Positions 9,060 to 18,202 of a DNA stretch of 64,000 bases are shown here, in pieces. This DNA is from Nonomuraea jiangxiensis (GTDB lineage: Bacteria; Actinomycetota; Actinomycetes; Streptosporangiales; Streptosporangiaceae), in the NCBI RefSeq assembly GCF_900099965.1, contig NZ_FNDJ01000021.1, forward strand, positions 62,001 to 126,000, given 5' to 3'. Within the stretch, counting starts at the first letter, position 1. Each line of letters starts with the position of its first letter. Below the pieces are notes generated by a model. That model made no database searches. It was not told where the DNA came from and was given only the letters and a program-made list of their open reading frames with translations. The translations under genes were made by a program, and so were the position numbers.

Positions 9060-9458
9060 TCACGGGGCCGCGTGGTCGGGGCCCGCGTACACCCAGCGGC
9101 CGTCGAGCCGGACGAACCGGCTGTTCTCCTCCATCTCCCCCGGCCGCCCGCGCTCGAGGTAGTGGGCGCGGAAGCGTACGGTGCCGTCGGTGTGCACGAC
9201 GCTGCCGCCGGTGCTCTCCAGCACCTCCAGCCGCACCCAGCGGACCTTCCTGTCCAGGTCGAGGCGGGCGGGGCGGGCGGCGGGATGCCAGGTGCGCAGC
9301 AGGTAGGCGGTATCGCCCGCCCAGAACGCGCTGAACCTGGACCGCATGAGCTGCTCGGCGGTGGCCGCCGCCCCCTCCCCGCGGTGCAACCTGCCGCAGC
9401 AGTCCTGATAGGAGGCGGGCAGACCACAGGGGCACGATCGAGCAGGCATGCCCTCCAT
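9060..9458 (-). CDS. YchJ-family (UPF0225) SEC-C-type zinc protein
   Basis: The 132-residue protein has a Cys-rich N-terminus, CPCGLPASYQDCCGRLH, followed by TAEQLMRSRFSAFWAGDTAYLLRTWHP, the hallmark of the YchJ family with an NTF2-like core. Its function is unknown. A second ATG at 9449 is possible, but GGAGGG sits too close to it to be its ribosome site. The gene converges on the LacI gene, 34 bp apart. Confidence 0.82.
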   Translation of the reverse strand: MEGMPARSCPCGLPASYQDCCGRLHRGEGAAATAEQLMRSRFSAFWAGDTAYLLRTWHPAARPARLDLDRKVRWVRLEVLESTGGSVVHTDGTVRFRAHYLERGRPGEMEENSRFVRLDGRWVYAGPDHAAP

Positions 9459-9590
9459 TGTGCCGTTCCGCGCTACGCCGTATCACCGGGGTCGAGCCGC
9501 CGCAGCCAGGACTCCGCACAGCGCACGTCCACCGGCCGCCGTGCCGTGGTCGCCGCCGACGCGTCCTCATGTGACCCGGTCGGCTTGGAG

Positions 9591-10466
9591 TCACTGCTTC
9601 CGGGGGCGCAGGGCCAGCCGGGTGCTCAGGTCGGTCAGGGTCGTGCCCAGCGGGGCGTCAAGGGTGAGCACGGCCTCCTCGTCGCCGCCGGTGGGCCCCT
9701 GGTTGACGATGGCGATCGGCACGCCCAGCGCCGCGGCCCTGGTCACGAACCGCAGCCCCGACTTGACCTTCAGCGACGACCCGAGCACCAGCAGCGCCCG
9801 CGCCCGCGCCACCACCGCGAAACACTCCTCGACACGGTCGCGCGGCACGTTCTCGCCGAAGAACACCACGTCCGGCTTGAGCAGCCCGCCGCACCCGGTG
9901 CAGTCCACCACCCGGAACCCGGCGACCTGCCTGTCGGTGAGCACGGCGTCGCCGTCGGGGTTGACCCGGCCGCCGGAAAAGAGGCCGTCGGCGTCGAAGC
10001 CCGGATTGGCCTCCCGCAGCCGCCGCTCCAGCTCGGCGCGCGGGGTCCGCACCCGGCACGACAGGCACATGACCCGGTCCAGCCCGCCGTGCAGCTCGAT
10101 CACCCCCCGCGCCCCGCCCGCCTGGTGCAGGCCGTCGACGTTCTGGGTGACGATCCCGGCGAGCAGCCCGCGCCGCTCCAGCTCGGCCACCGCCCGGTGC
10201 CCGGCGTTGGGCCGGGCCAGGCCGATCTGCCGCCAGCCGACGTGGCTGCGCGCCCAGTAGCGCCGCCGCGCCTCCGCGCTGCCGACGAACTGCTGGTAGG
10301 TCATCGGCTCGGCACGCCGGGCCCGCCCGGTCGGCCCGCGGTAGTCGGGGATCCCGGACTCCGTCGAGAGCCCCGCCCCGCTGAGCACCGCCACACCACC
10401 CTGCCCGACCAGCTCGGCCAGCGCCTCGGCCGGGGCCGTCGTCGTGCTTCCCGTCACAGCATCCAT
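9591..10466 (-). CDS. Sir2-family NAD-dependent protein deacylase (paralogue 1)
   Basis: In this 291-residue sirtuin the NAD site GAGLSTESGIPDYRGP is at about residue 30, the TQNVDGLH motif follows with the catalytic His in VIELHG, and two Cys pairs (CLSC and CTGC) bind structural zinc. The motif order fits class II (SIRT4-like) sirtuins. It removes acyl groups from lysines using NAD. It is followed by an ABC exporter gene on the same strand 10 bp upstream of its start. A second, shorter Sir2 paralogue lies at 19.1-19.8 kb. Confidence 0.9.
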   Translation of the reverse strand: MDAVTGSTTTAPAEALAELVGQGGVAVLSGAGLSTESGIPDYRGPTGRARRAEPMTYQQFVGSAEARRRYWARSHVGWRQIGLARPNAGHRAVAELERRGLLAGIVTQNVDGLHQAGGARGVIELHGGLDRVMCLSCRVRTPRAELERRLREANPGFDADGLFSGGRVNPDGDAVLTDRQVAGFRVVDCTGCGGLLKPDVVFFGENVPRDRVEECFAVVARARALLVLGSSLKVKSGLRFVTRAAALGVPIAIVNQGPTGGDEEAVLTLDAPLGTTLTDLSTRLALRPRKQ

Positions 10467-10476
10467 AGTGCCCGAT

Positions 10477-12024
10477 CTACTTTCCTGCTCGTTCCTCCGC
10501 CTCGGCGATCAGCTCCGCGCTCCACAATCGCCGCATCTCCGGACAGGTCTCCAGCAGCTCGGCCAGCCGCCCGCGACCGGCGACGCGACCCCGGTCGAGC
10601 ACGACGATCTGGTCGGCTCGTTCGAGCGCCGCCTGCCGGTGCGAGACGATCAGCAGCGTCTCCGGGCCGCCGGTGGCGATCCGGTCCCACAGCAGCCGCT
10701 CGGTCTCCACGTCCAGCGCGGACGACACGTCGTCCACCACCAGCAGGTCGGGCGCGGGGACCAGGGCGCGGGCGACGGTGGCCCGCTGCACCTGCCCGCC
10801 GGACAGCCGCACGCCGCGCGGGCCGACGACGGTGCCGAGCCCGTCGGGCATCCCGGCCAGGTCCGCCTCGAACGCGGCCAGCTCCAGCGCCCGCCCGAGC
10901 TCGTGATCGCTCGCGGGCCGGCCCAGGAGCAGGTTATCCCGCAGGGTCTCCGAGAACAGCCGGGGCACCTGGCCGGCGTAGGCCACCCGGCCGGGGACGA
11001 GGAACGTGCCGGGGTCGTCGATCGGGACGCCGTTCCAGGTGATCGTCCCCTCATCCAGCGGTAACAGGCCGAGCAGGGCGCGTACCAGGGTGGTCTTGCC
11101 CGCGCCGACCGCGCCGGTGATCACGGTGCACGAGCCGCGCTCGATACGCAGGTCCACGGCGTGCACGCCGCGCTCGCCGCCGTCGTGGCGCACGGTCAGC
11201 CCGCGCGCCTCCAGCACGCGCAGGGGGTCGGCGTGGCGCGGCGGCCCCGCTACGGGCGGCGGCTCGCCACGCAGGTGCACGCCGGTGCCCGCGGACAGGT
11301 CGGCGGCGTCCTCGTGCGCCGCCATCAGCCGGGTCAGCCGCTCGGTCGCGACCGCGGCCTGGGGCAGGCGGTAGAGGACGGCGCCGATCGTCCGCGGCAG
11401 GGCGGTGAGCCAGCCGATGTAGCTGGTGAACAGCGCGAGGTCCCCCACGGTGAAGTCGCCGCCGCGCATCGCGGGCGCGGCCAGCAGCAGCACGAGCCCG
11501 ATGCCGAGCTCGACGGTGGCGCCCGTCACGGCGTCGAGCAGCTCGGTCGCGAGCCGGTCCTTGACGGCCGCCGCGCGCCGCCGCCGGTTGTGCTCGCGCA
11601 GCCGCTCCAGCGCCGCCGCCTCGGCCCCGGCGGTCTTGATCGCGAGTACGCCGCCGAAGATCTCGCCGACGTACGCGGTGACCGCCGCGCCGAGCGTCCT
11701 GGCCCGCCGGTGCAGCCGCCCGATGACCCTGCGCAGCCTCGTGCTCAGCACCCCGACCGCGATCATCGGCACCACCAGGGCCAGCGTGACGGCCGGATCG
11801 ACGGTGGCCATGATGGCCAGCGCGGCGGCGGCGAACAGCGTCGTGCCCGCCAGGCTGACGCTCTCGTCGGTGAAGTCCACCGCGTCGGCCACGTCGTCCC
11901 GCAGCCGGGCCACCGACTCCCCCGGCGAGTGCGGCAGCCGCGCGGCGGCCGGCCCGCGGGCGGTCAGCACGGAGCGCAGCACGTTGGCCCGCAGCAGCGC
12001 CGCCACGTTCCACCAGTAGACCAA
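10477..12024 (-). CDS. ABC exporter, ATP-binding/permease half-transporter lacking its N-terminus
   Basis: The open frame encodes at most 515 residues from a TTG start (VYWWNVAALLRAN). Related half-exporters begin about 90-110 residues earlier with two transmembrane helices, which are absent here. A TGA lies four codons upstream in frame. What remains are roughly four membrane segments and an intact ATPase domain: Walker A GAVGAGKTTLV, signature LSGGQVQRA, Walker B LLVVDDVSSALD and a switch His (SHRQ). The upstream DNA is unusually AT-rich. I infer a 5' deletion and probable loss of function. An undetected frameshift or a recruited new start are alternatives. Confidence 0.75.
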   Translation of the reverse strand: MVYWWNVAALLRANVLRSVLTARGPAAARLPHSPGESVARLRDDVADAVDFTDESVSLAGTTLFAAAALAIMATVDPAVTLALVVPMIAVGVLSTRLRRVIGRLHRRARTLGAAVTAYVGEIFGGVLAIKTAGAEAAALERLREHNRRRRAAAVKDRLATELLDAVTGATVELGIGLVLLLAAPAMRGGDFTVGDLALFTSYIGWLTALPRTIGAVLYRLPQAAVATERLTRLMAAHEDAADLSAGTGVHLRGEPPPVAGPPRHADPLRVLEARGLTVRHDGGERGVHAVDLRIERGSCTVITGAVGAGKTTLVRALLGLLPLDEGTITWNGVPIDDPGTFLVPGRVAYAGQVPRLFSETLRDNLLLGRPASDHELGRALELAAFEADLAGMPDGLGTVVGPRGVRLSGGQVQRATVARALVPAPDLLVVDDVSSALDVETERLLWDRIATGGPETLLIVSHRQAALERADQIVVLDRGRVAGRGRLAELLETCPEMRRLWSAELIAEAEERAGK

Positions 12025-12059
12025 CCGATTTCCCGCTCACCCGCCCTCCCCCGCCCCTT

Positions 12060-12434
12060 AACGGCCGGCGGCACCTTCGATGTCCATGGAGACCTTTCGC
12101 TTTCTTTGCGCGAATTTTAGGGACACGTCAGTTGGACGAGAGGAAGCAACGCCACCAAACCCCGCCAATAGGGGCAAAGGTTTTTTACTATACGCAGTCA
12201 TCCCGGTATTCTTCCTGTACAGATGGCATGACAGGCCGCCGCACAGGAGCACGCCCGGCGCGGGCGAGTAAAATACGCGTTACCGTACGCGCGCCGATTC
12301 CACGGCGCCTGGAAACGCGGGGAAGGCCGCTTTCTCCGGGGGTGACGAATAATCGAGGGCACTGTTCTCCCGGCACGATGGAGGCCAGGGCAGCGGACAG
12401 ACTGGCACAGGACGCAGGGGGGTGACGGAGAGTC
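12060..12434. other. 375-bp gene-free, locally AT-rich intergenic region
   Basis: No coding sequence with support is present. About 12,100-12,290 is clearly lower in GC than its surroundings, including a TTTTTTACTATACGC stretch and an AAAATACGCG stretch. It lies between the truncated ABC exporter and the phosphatase gene and probably holds the phosphatase promoter. No -35/-10 pair could be assigned with confidence. Confidence 0.5.
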
Positions 12435-13595
12435 GTGACGGAGGAGGATCACGGGCTCCAGCGGCCCTCTCTGCCGGCGCCGGTGTTCATCCTGGGCCTC
12501 ATCGTCGTCAGCGTGGTCGTGGTGGCGCTCGACCTGCGCACGGGCTCGGCCATCCGGCTGTTCCCGCTGCTGATCTTCCTGCCCGCCGTCGTCTCGGGCC
12601 TGGGCTCGGTGCGGCAGACCGCCATCGCCTCGGCGTGGGTGGTCGTGGTCGTGGCCTGCACCGTGGCCTACGTGGGCAGACAGTGGGACGACAACATGCT
12701 GGCCACGGGGTTCACGGCGCTGTTCGGGGTGCTGAGCGTGTTCAGCTGCCGATATCGGGTGCGGCGCGAGGAGGAGGTGCACCGGTTGCGCTCGGCGGTG
12801 GCCGCCCTGCAACGGCAGATCGTCCGCCCGCTGCCGCTGCGCACCGCCAACGTGGTGGTCGACGGCATCTACCAGCCGGTCGAGGAGGACACCATGGTGG
12901 GCGGCGACATGTACGAGGTCGCGCCCTCCCCGTACGGGACCAGGGTGCTGATCACCGACGTGCAGGGCAAGGGGCTGCCCGCCATCGGGACCGCGCTGGC
13001 GGTGCTGGGGGCGTTCAGGGAGGCCGCCTACCGGGAGCCCACGCTGGCCGGCGTCGTGACCTCACTGGAGAACGCCGTGGTCCGCACCAACGCGTTCGCC
13101 ACCCTGACCGGCGAGCCCGAGCGCCTGGTCACCGCGCTCGTCCTGGACCTCGACCAGGAGCTGGAGGTCGAGGCGATCAACTGCGGGCACATCGCCCCGT
13201 TCGTCATCCACGACGGCGGCGCCTGGGAGATCAACCTCGGCGAGCCCGCCGTGCCCCTGGGGCTGGCCTCCCTGTCCCCCTCGCCGCGCAGGGGCATCCG
13301 CTTCCCCTTCCCGCAGGGCGCGACGATGCTGCTGTGCACCGACGGGGTCACCGAGGCGCGCAACCCGGCGGGCCTGTTCTACCCGCTGGAGACCCGCCTG
13401 CGCGCCTGGGCCGCGTCCCCGCCGCCCAGGCTGGCCGAGACGCTGGGCGAGGACCTGCGCGAGTTCACCGGGACCCCGCGCGACGACGTCGCCGTGCTGA
13501 CGCTGCGCAGGGCCGAGCCAATGCGCAGGGTGGGCTGGTCGGCCGACTCCCGCCAGTTCGTGGACGGCGAACCCCCGGACGGCCACGAACCATGA
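12435..13595 (+). CDS. membrane-anchored PP2C/SpoIIE-type serine phosphatase
   Basis: The 386-residue protein starts at GTG 12435 after a GGAG box. Residues 10-100 form about four membrane helices without a recognisable sensor, followed by a short helical linker. The phosphatase domain has the metal-binding motifs VGGDMYEV, ITDVQGKG, CTDGVTEARN and PRDDVAVL. Such proteins usually dephosphorylate anti-sigma-factor antagonists, but no partner-switch gene is adjacent. The start is preceded by the AT-rich region described separately. Confidence 0.87.
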   Translation: MTEEDHGLQRPSLPAPVFILGLIVVSVVVVALDLRTGSAIRLFPLLIFLPAVVSGLGSVRQTAIASAWVVVVVACTVAYVGRQWDDNMLATGFTALFGVLSVFSCRYRVRREEEVHRLRSAVAALQRQIVRPLPLRTANVVVDGIYQPVEEDTMVGGDMYEVAPSPYGTRVLITDVQGKGLPAIGTALAVLGAFREAAYREPTLAGVVTSLENAVVRTNAFATLTGEPERLVTALVLDLDQELEVEAINCGHIAPFVIHDGGAWEINLGEPAVPLGLASLSPSPRRGIRFPFPQGATMLLCTDGVTEARNPAGLFYPLETRLRAWAASPPPRLAETLGEDLREFTGTPRDDVAVLTLRRAEPMRRVGWSADSRQFVDGEPPDGHEP

Positions 13596-13675
13596 ACCAA
13601 CCGGCCGTTCTGTCATGAACCGGTCGCCGCATCAGCGCGTACCTCCACACATCGGACATGGTCCCTGGAGGTGTC

Positions 13676-14839
13676 GTGGAGCTCAGCCTCTTGCGCGCAC
13701 AGGCGCACAGCCCGTCGTTCTTCTCACTGATGCGCGGCTCGTCGGGAGAGCGCGCCCCGGTGGACTTCTGCGTTCCCTGTAACCCGTACTTCCCGACCCC
13801 GGAGATCTTCGACCACCTGGGCAGGAACCTGGAGACGATACTCAAGTTCTATCCGAGCGACGCGGGCGCGATCACCGAGGAGCTCTGCTCCACCCTCGGG
13901 CTGCATCCCAGGACGGTCGCCATGGGCAACGGCTCCACCGAGCTGATCACCTGGATCGACCACCTGCTGGTGCGAGAGAGCCTGGCGGTGCCGATCCCCA
14001 CGTTCGGCCGCTGGACCGACCAGCCGCTGGAGACGGGCAAGCGGGTGGACATGTATCCGCTGCTGGAGAGCCGCAACTTCGCGCTCGACGTCAGCGACTT
14101 CGTGTCGTTCGTCCGCGTACGCGGCTCCCGGGTGGCGGTGATCTGCAACCCCAACAACCCCGACGGCGGCTACCTGCCCAAGCACGAGGTCGTACGGCTG
14201 CTCGACGAGCTCATCGACCTGGACCTGGTGATCGTGGACGAGTCCTTCGGCGACTTCGTGGACGCCGAGCCGTACCCGGGGGTGGCGGCCGAGGCCGCGG
14301 TGCGCCCGAACGTGATCGTGCTGCGCAGCCTGGGCAAGAACTTCGGCCTGCACGGCATCAGGTTCGGCTACATGGTGGCCAACCCCGCGCTGGCGGGGCG
14401 CGTGCGCGACGCGCTGCCCAAGTGGAACCTCAACTCCTTCGCCGAGGTCGTGGTGTTCATGATGCGCCAGTTCTGGTCCGGCTACCAGGAGAGCCTCAGG
14501 CGGCTGGGCCAGGACAGGCGGGCCATGTTCCAGCAGCTCAGCACCATGCCGGGGCTGTCGGTGTTCGCCTCGCAGGGCAACTTCCTGCTGGTGAAGCTGC
14601 CGCCGGGGCACGACGGGGTTCCGCTGCGCGACCACCTGCTCACCGAACACGGCGTGTACGTCCGCGAGTGCGGCAACAAGCTCGGCACCACCAGCCAGTT
14701 CCTGCGCCTCGTGGTACGCCCCCAGGAGGACGTACGGCGGCTGCTGATCGGCATGACCCAGTTCCTGTACTCGGGCAGCCTGCACGAGATCCCGGTCATC
14801 GGGCTGCACCACAGGCACGCCAACCCGCTGTCGGCCTGA
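13676..14839 (+). CDS. class I/II PLP-dependent aminotransferase (HisC/CobD-like)
   Basis: The protein has 387 residues if it starts at GTG 13676, which has GGAGG five bases upstream. An ATG 18 bases earlier lacks a ribosome site. Fold type I motifs are CNPNNPDGGYLP, VIVDESFGDF and RSLGKNFGLHGIRFGY with the PLP lysine. It resembles histidinol-phosphate aminotransferase and threonine-phosphate decarboxylase but is not next to his or cob genes. The N-terminal extension (LSLLRAQAHSPSFFSLMRG) and the ending GLHHRHANPLSA are unlike canonical HisC. The substrate cannot be told. Confidence 0.82.
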   Translation: MELSLLRAQAHSPSFFSLMRGSSGERAPVDFCVPCNPYFPTPEIFDHLGRNLETILKFYPSDAGAITEELCSTLGLHPRTVAMGNGSTELITWIDHLLVRESLAVPIPTFGRWTDQPLETGKRVDMYPLLESRNFALDVSDFVSFVRVRGSRVAVICNPNNPDGGYLPKHEVVRLLDELIDLDLVIVDESFGDFVDAEPYPGVAAEAAVRPNVIVLRSLGKNFGLHGIRFGYMVANPALAGRVRDALPKWNLNSFAEVVVFMMRQFWSGYQESLRRLGQDRRAMFQQLSTMPGLSVFASQGNFLLVKLPPGHDGVPLRDHLLTEHGVYVRECGNKLGTTSQFLRLVVRPQEDVRRLLIGMTQFLYSGSLHEIPVIGLHHRHANPLSA

Positions 14840-14945
14840 CGAATCCCCACACCTCGACGAGCGACCGGGCCGGGCGCGCGGCAATGTAAGCTGTCCCGGC
14901 TATCCCCTTACACCATAAATTGTCGCTCGACGATGGAAGGATTCC

Positions 14946-17246
14946 GTGGGCCCCAGCCATCAGGCAAGCACCGACCGGCATCGCGATCACACCGCCGCGG
15001 ACAGCCACGACCTCATCCAGGTCCGTGGCGCGCGGGAGAACAACCTCAAGGGTGTCTCCCTCGACCTCCCCAAGCGGCGCCTCACCGTCTTCACCGGAGT
15101 GTCCGGCTCCGGCAAGTCATCGCTCGTCTTCGACACCATCGCCGCCGAGTCGCGGCGGCTCATCGACGAGACGTACACGGCGTTCATCCAGGCGTTCATG
15201 CCCAGCCTGGCCCGCCCCGACGTCGACGCCCTGCACAACCTGAGCGCGGCGATCATCGTCGACCAGGAGCGCATGGGCGCCAACGCGCGCTCCACCGTGG
15301 GCACCGCCACCGACGCGCACACCATGCTGCGGATCGTGTTCAGCCGCATCGGCGAGCCCCACGTCGGCCCGGCCTCCGCCTTCAGCTTCAACATGGCCGA
15401 GGGCATGTGCCCCGAGTGCGAGGGGCTGGGCAGGGCCTCCGACATCGACGTGGACGAGCTGGTCGACCGCGACCTGTCGCTGAACGAGGGCGCAATCAAG
15501 GTCCCCGGCTACGCGGTGGACTCCTGGCCCTGGCAGATCGTGGCCGGCTCCGGCCTGTTCGACCCGGACGTCAAGCTCGCGGACTTCACCCCCGCCCAGT
15601 GGGACGACCTGCTCCACAAGCCCGCCACCAAGCTCAAGTACGGCTCGAACAACTTCACCTACGAAGGGCTTCTCCTCCGGGTCAAGCGGACCTACCTGGC
15701 CAAGGACCGCGACTCGATGCAGCCGGCGGCCCGGGCGTTCGCGGACCGGGCGGTCAGGCTCGCCGCGTGCCCCTCCTGCGGCGGCACCCGGCTCAACGAG
15801 GCGGCGCGGTCCTGCCTGATCGCCGGGCGGAGCATCACCGACTGCTCGGCGATGCAGATCAACGACCTGGCCGCCTTCGTGCGCGGCCTCGGCCACGCGT
15901 CCGTCGGCCCGGTGCTGGAGGGGCTGCGCTCGACGCTGGACTCGCTGGTCGAGATCGGCCTCGGCTATCTCAGCCTCGACCGCGAGTCCTCCACGCTGTC
16001 GGGCGGCGAGGCGCAGCGCGTCAAGATGGTACGCCACCTCAACTCCAGCCTGACCGACGTGACGTACGTCTTCGACGAGCCCACGGCCGGCCTGCACCCG
16101 CACGACATCCAGCGCATGAACAACCTGCTCCTCCAGCTCCGCGACAAGGGCAACACGGTGCTGGTCGTCGAGCACAAGCCGGAGACGATCAGGATCGCCG
16201 ACCACATCGTGGACCTCGGCCCCGGCGCGGGCACGGCCGGCGGCCGGATCTGCTACACCGGTGACCTGGCCGGGCTGTCCGACTCCGGGACCCTGACCGG
16301 CCGCTACCTCGGCCACCGGGCGCGGCTGCGCGAGCGGTTCCGCGAGCCGGCCGGGCAGCTGTCGATCAAGGGCGCCACGCTGCACAACCTCAAGGACGTC
16401 AGCGTGGACCTGCCGCTCGGCGTGCTCACCGTGGTCACCGGGGTGGCCGGGTCGGGCAAGAGCTCGCTCATCCACGGCTATCTGGCCGGCCGGGACGGCG
16501 TCGTGGTGGCCGACCAGTCGCCGATCCGGGGGTCGCGCCGGAGCAACCCGGCGACGTACACGGGGGTGCTCGACCCGATCCGCACCGCGTTCGCCCGGGC
16601 CAACGGGGTCAAGCCCGGCCTGTTCAGCGCCAACTCCGAGGGGGCCTGCCCGGCCTGCAAGGGCATCGGCCTGATCTACACCGACCTGGCGATGATGGCC
16701 GAGGTGGCGTCGGTGTGCGAGAAGTGCGAGGGCAAGCGGTTCACGCCGGAGGTCCTGACGTACCGGCTGCGTGGCAAGAACATCAGCGAGGTGCTGGCCA
16801 TGCCGGTGGCCGAGGCCCGCGAGTTCTTCACCTCCGGGCAGGCCAGGACGATCCTGGACCGGCTGGTCGCGGTCGGCCTCGGCTATCTGGGGCTGGGCCA
16901 GCCGCTCACGACGCTGTCCGGCGGCGAGCGGCAGCGGCTCAAGCTGGCCATCCACATGGCCAAGAACGGCACCACGTACATCCTGGACGAGCCGACCACC
17001 GGCCTGCACCTGGCGGACGTGGACCAGCTTCTGGAGCTGCTGGACCGCCTGGTCGACGACGGCAACACGGTCATCGTGATCGAGCACCACCAGGCCGTCA
17101 TGGCGCACGCGGACTGGATCGTGGACCTGGGTCCGGGAGCAGGTCACGACGGGGGCGAGGTGGTGTTCACCGGCACCCCGGCCGAGCTGGTCGCCACCGG
17201 CACCTCGCTGACCGCGATCCACCTGCGCGAATACGTCGGGCGGTAG
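14946..17246 (+). CDS. UvrA-like ABC ATPase (short UvrA paralogue)
   Basis: This 766-residue protein starts at GTG 14946 after GGAAGG. It has two UvrA-type ATPase halves: Walker A GVSGSGKSS at residue 51 and GVAGSGKSS near 498, signatures LSGGEAQR near 350 and LSGGERQR near 657, plus zinc pairs CPEC near 154, CPSC near 275, CPAC near 567 and CEKC near 591. It is about 170 residues shorter than true UvrA and lacks the usual first zinc module and UvrB-binding insertion after the first Walker A. Such paralogues are linked to tolerance of DNA-binding antibiotics, which is not shown here. Confidence 0.88.
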   Translation: MGPSHQASTDRHRDHTAADSHDLIQVRGARENNLKGVSLDLPKRRLTVFTGVSGSGKSSLVFDTIAAESRRLIDETYTAFIQAFMPSLARPDVDALHNLSAAIIVDQERMGANARSTVGTATDAHTMLRIVFSRIGEPHVGPASAFSFNMAEGMCPECEGLGRASDIDVDELVDRDLSLNEGAIKVPGYAVDSWPWQIVAGSGLFDPDVKLADFTPAQWDDLLHKPATKLKYGSNNFTYEGLLLRVKRTYLAKDRDSMQPAARAFADRAVRLAACPSCGGTRLNEAARSCLIAGRSITDCSAMQINDLAAFVRGLGHASVGPVLEGLRSTLDSLVEIGLGYLSLDRESSTLSGGEAQRVKMVRHLNSSLTDVTYVFDEPTAGLHPHDIQRMNNLLLQLRDKGNTVLVVEHKPETIRIADHIVDLGPGAGTAGGRICYTGDLAGLSDSGTLTGRYLGHRARLRERFREPAGQLSIKGATLHNLKDVSVDLPLGVLTVVTGVAGSGKSSLIHGYLAGRDGVVVADQSPIRGSRRSNPATYTGVLDPIRTAFARANGVKPGLFSANSEGACPACKGIGLIYTDLAMMAEVASVCEKCEGKRFTPEVLTYRLRGKNISEVLAMPVAEAREFFTSGQARTILDRLVAVGLGYLGLGQPLTTLSGGERQRLKLAIHMAKNGTTYILDEPTTGLHLADVDQLLELLDRLVDDGNTVIVIEHHQAVMAHADWIVDLGPGAGHDGGEVVFTGTPAELVATGTSLTAIHLREYVGR

Positions 17247-17275
17247 GCCAGGCGAGCGGCCCGCCTGCCTCGCGC

Positions 17276-18169
17276 TCAGACGGCCAGGCGGGCCAGCACC
17301 TTGGCGAACTCCGGCGGCGGGGCCACCACGAGCCTGGTCTGGCCGCTCTGGGTGACGATGTCGGACTTGATGAGCCGCAGCCGCTCCTCGTGCCACCAGT
17401 ACACCTGGGAGCTGAGCCCGCCCGTACGCGCCGCGTGCACGCGCAGCCGTTCGATGGCGCGTACCACGCCGATCCCGTCCACCGGGTGCAGCAGCAGCGT
17501 GTACGGGTCGGGCAGCGCGACCAGGGCCCCGTCGGCGGGCACGGCCAGATAGTCGTCCAGCCACCGCAGGTGGGTGGCGGCCGAGGGGGACGCGCCGGTC
17601 AGGCGGGTCACCGGCGTGCCCGACAACTCGATGCGTTCGACCCCCAGCCGCTCCTCCCGCCGTACGTTGTCCACGGCCAGGTCCAGGGCCTGCACCGTGG
17701 CCACCGGCCAGCACCCGGCCTCCTCGGGCCGCACCGCGCGGGAGCCGACGGTGAGCAGCTCCACCAGATCGGCGTTGAGGTGGCGGCCGACCACCCGGGT
17801 CAGGTCGGGGACCTCGTCCACGGACTCCACGCGGGTGCGCATGAGCGGCCGGGCCTGGTCGAGGTCGCACGCGTCCACCGGGTCGCCCGAGCCGGCGACG
17901 GCGTGCGCGAGGTGCTCGGAGACCAGCATCGGCCAGTCCTCCCTGGCCCTGCGCCCGGCCTCACGCCGCAGCCCCGTGAGCCGGACGGCGAGCTCGGCGG
18001 CGCCCTCCGGGGACGTGCCCGGCGCGGCCTTCAGCGACATCGAGGAGCCGTCACGGGCGAACGCGAAGGTGTAGCCGAGGGATTCGGCGACGAGGGCGAG
18101 TAGCGAGTCCAGATCGACGTGCTCGACAGGCCGACGCGCGGACTCGCGCTTACGCCGGAACCAGCTCAC
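17276..18169 (-). CDS. conserved-looking hypothetical protein
   Basis: The 297-residue protein starts at GTG 18169 (MSWFRRKRES), with AGAGAGGG upstream. It has no signal peptide or membrane helix. The sequence is acidic and evenly mixed, with long helical stretches and a segment ALPDPYTLLLHPVDG followed by VYWWHEERLRLIKSD. I do not recognise a family. It is third in an apparent operon after the Sir2 and S66 genes, 33 bp behind the latter, and converges with the UvrA paralogue. Confidence 0.75.
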   Translation of the reverse strand: MSWFRRKRESARRPVEHVDLDSLLALVAESLGYTFAFARDGSSMSLKAAPGTSPEGAAELAVRLTGLRREAGRRAREDWPMLVSEHLAHAVAGSGDPVDACDLDQARPLMRTRVESVDEVPDLTRVVGRHLNADLVELLTVGSRAVRPEEAGCWPVATVQALDLAVDNVRREERLGVERIELSGTPVTRLTGASPSAATHLRWLDDYLAVPADGALVALPDPYTLLLHPVDGIGVVRAIERLRVHAARTGGLSSQVYWWHEERLRLIKSDIVTQSGQTRLVVAPPPEFAKVLARLAV

Positions 18170-18202
18170 GCGTTGTGTCCCTCTCTGTCGGATTCGTCCC
18201 TC

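Noticed and set aside
14856..14934. Near-complementary 12-mers on either side of the gap before the UvrA paralogue
   Set aside because: One mismatch and a loop of about 50 bases. Too weak to call a terminator or operator.
15117..17870. 917-codon minus-strand open frame opposite the UvrA paralogue
   Set aside because: The plus strand carries both Walker A and signature motifs in order. The minus frame has none.
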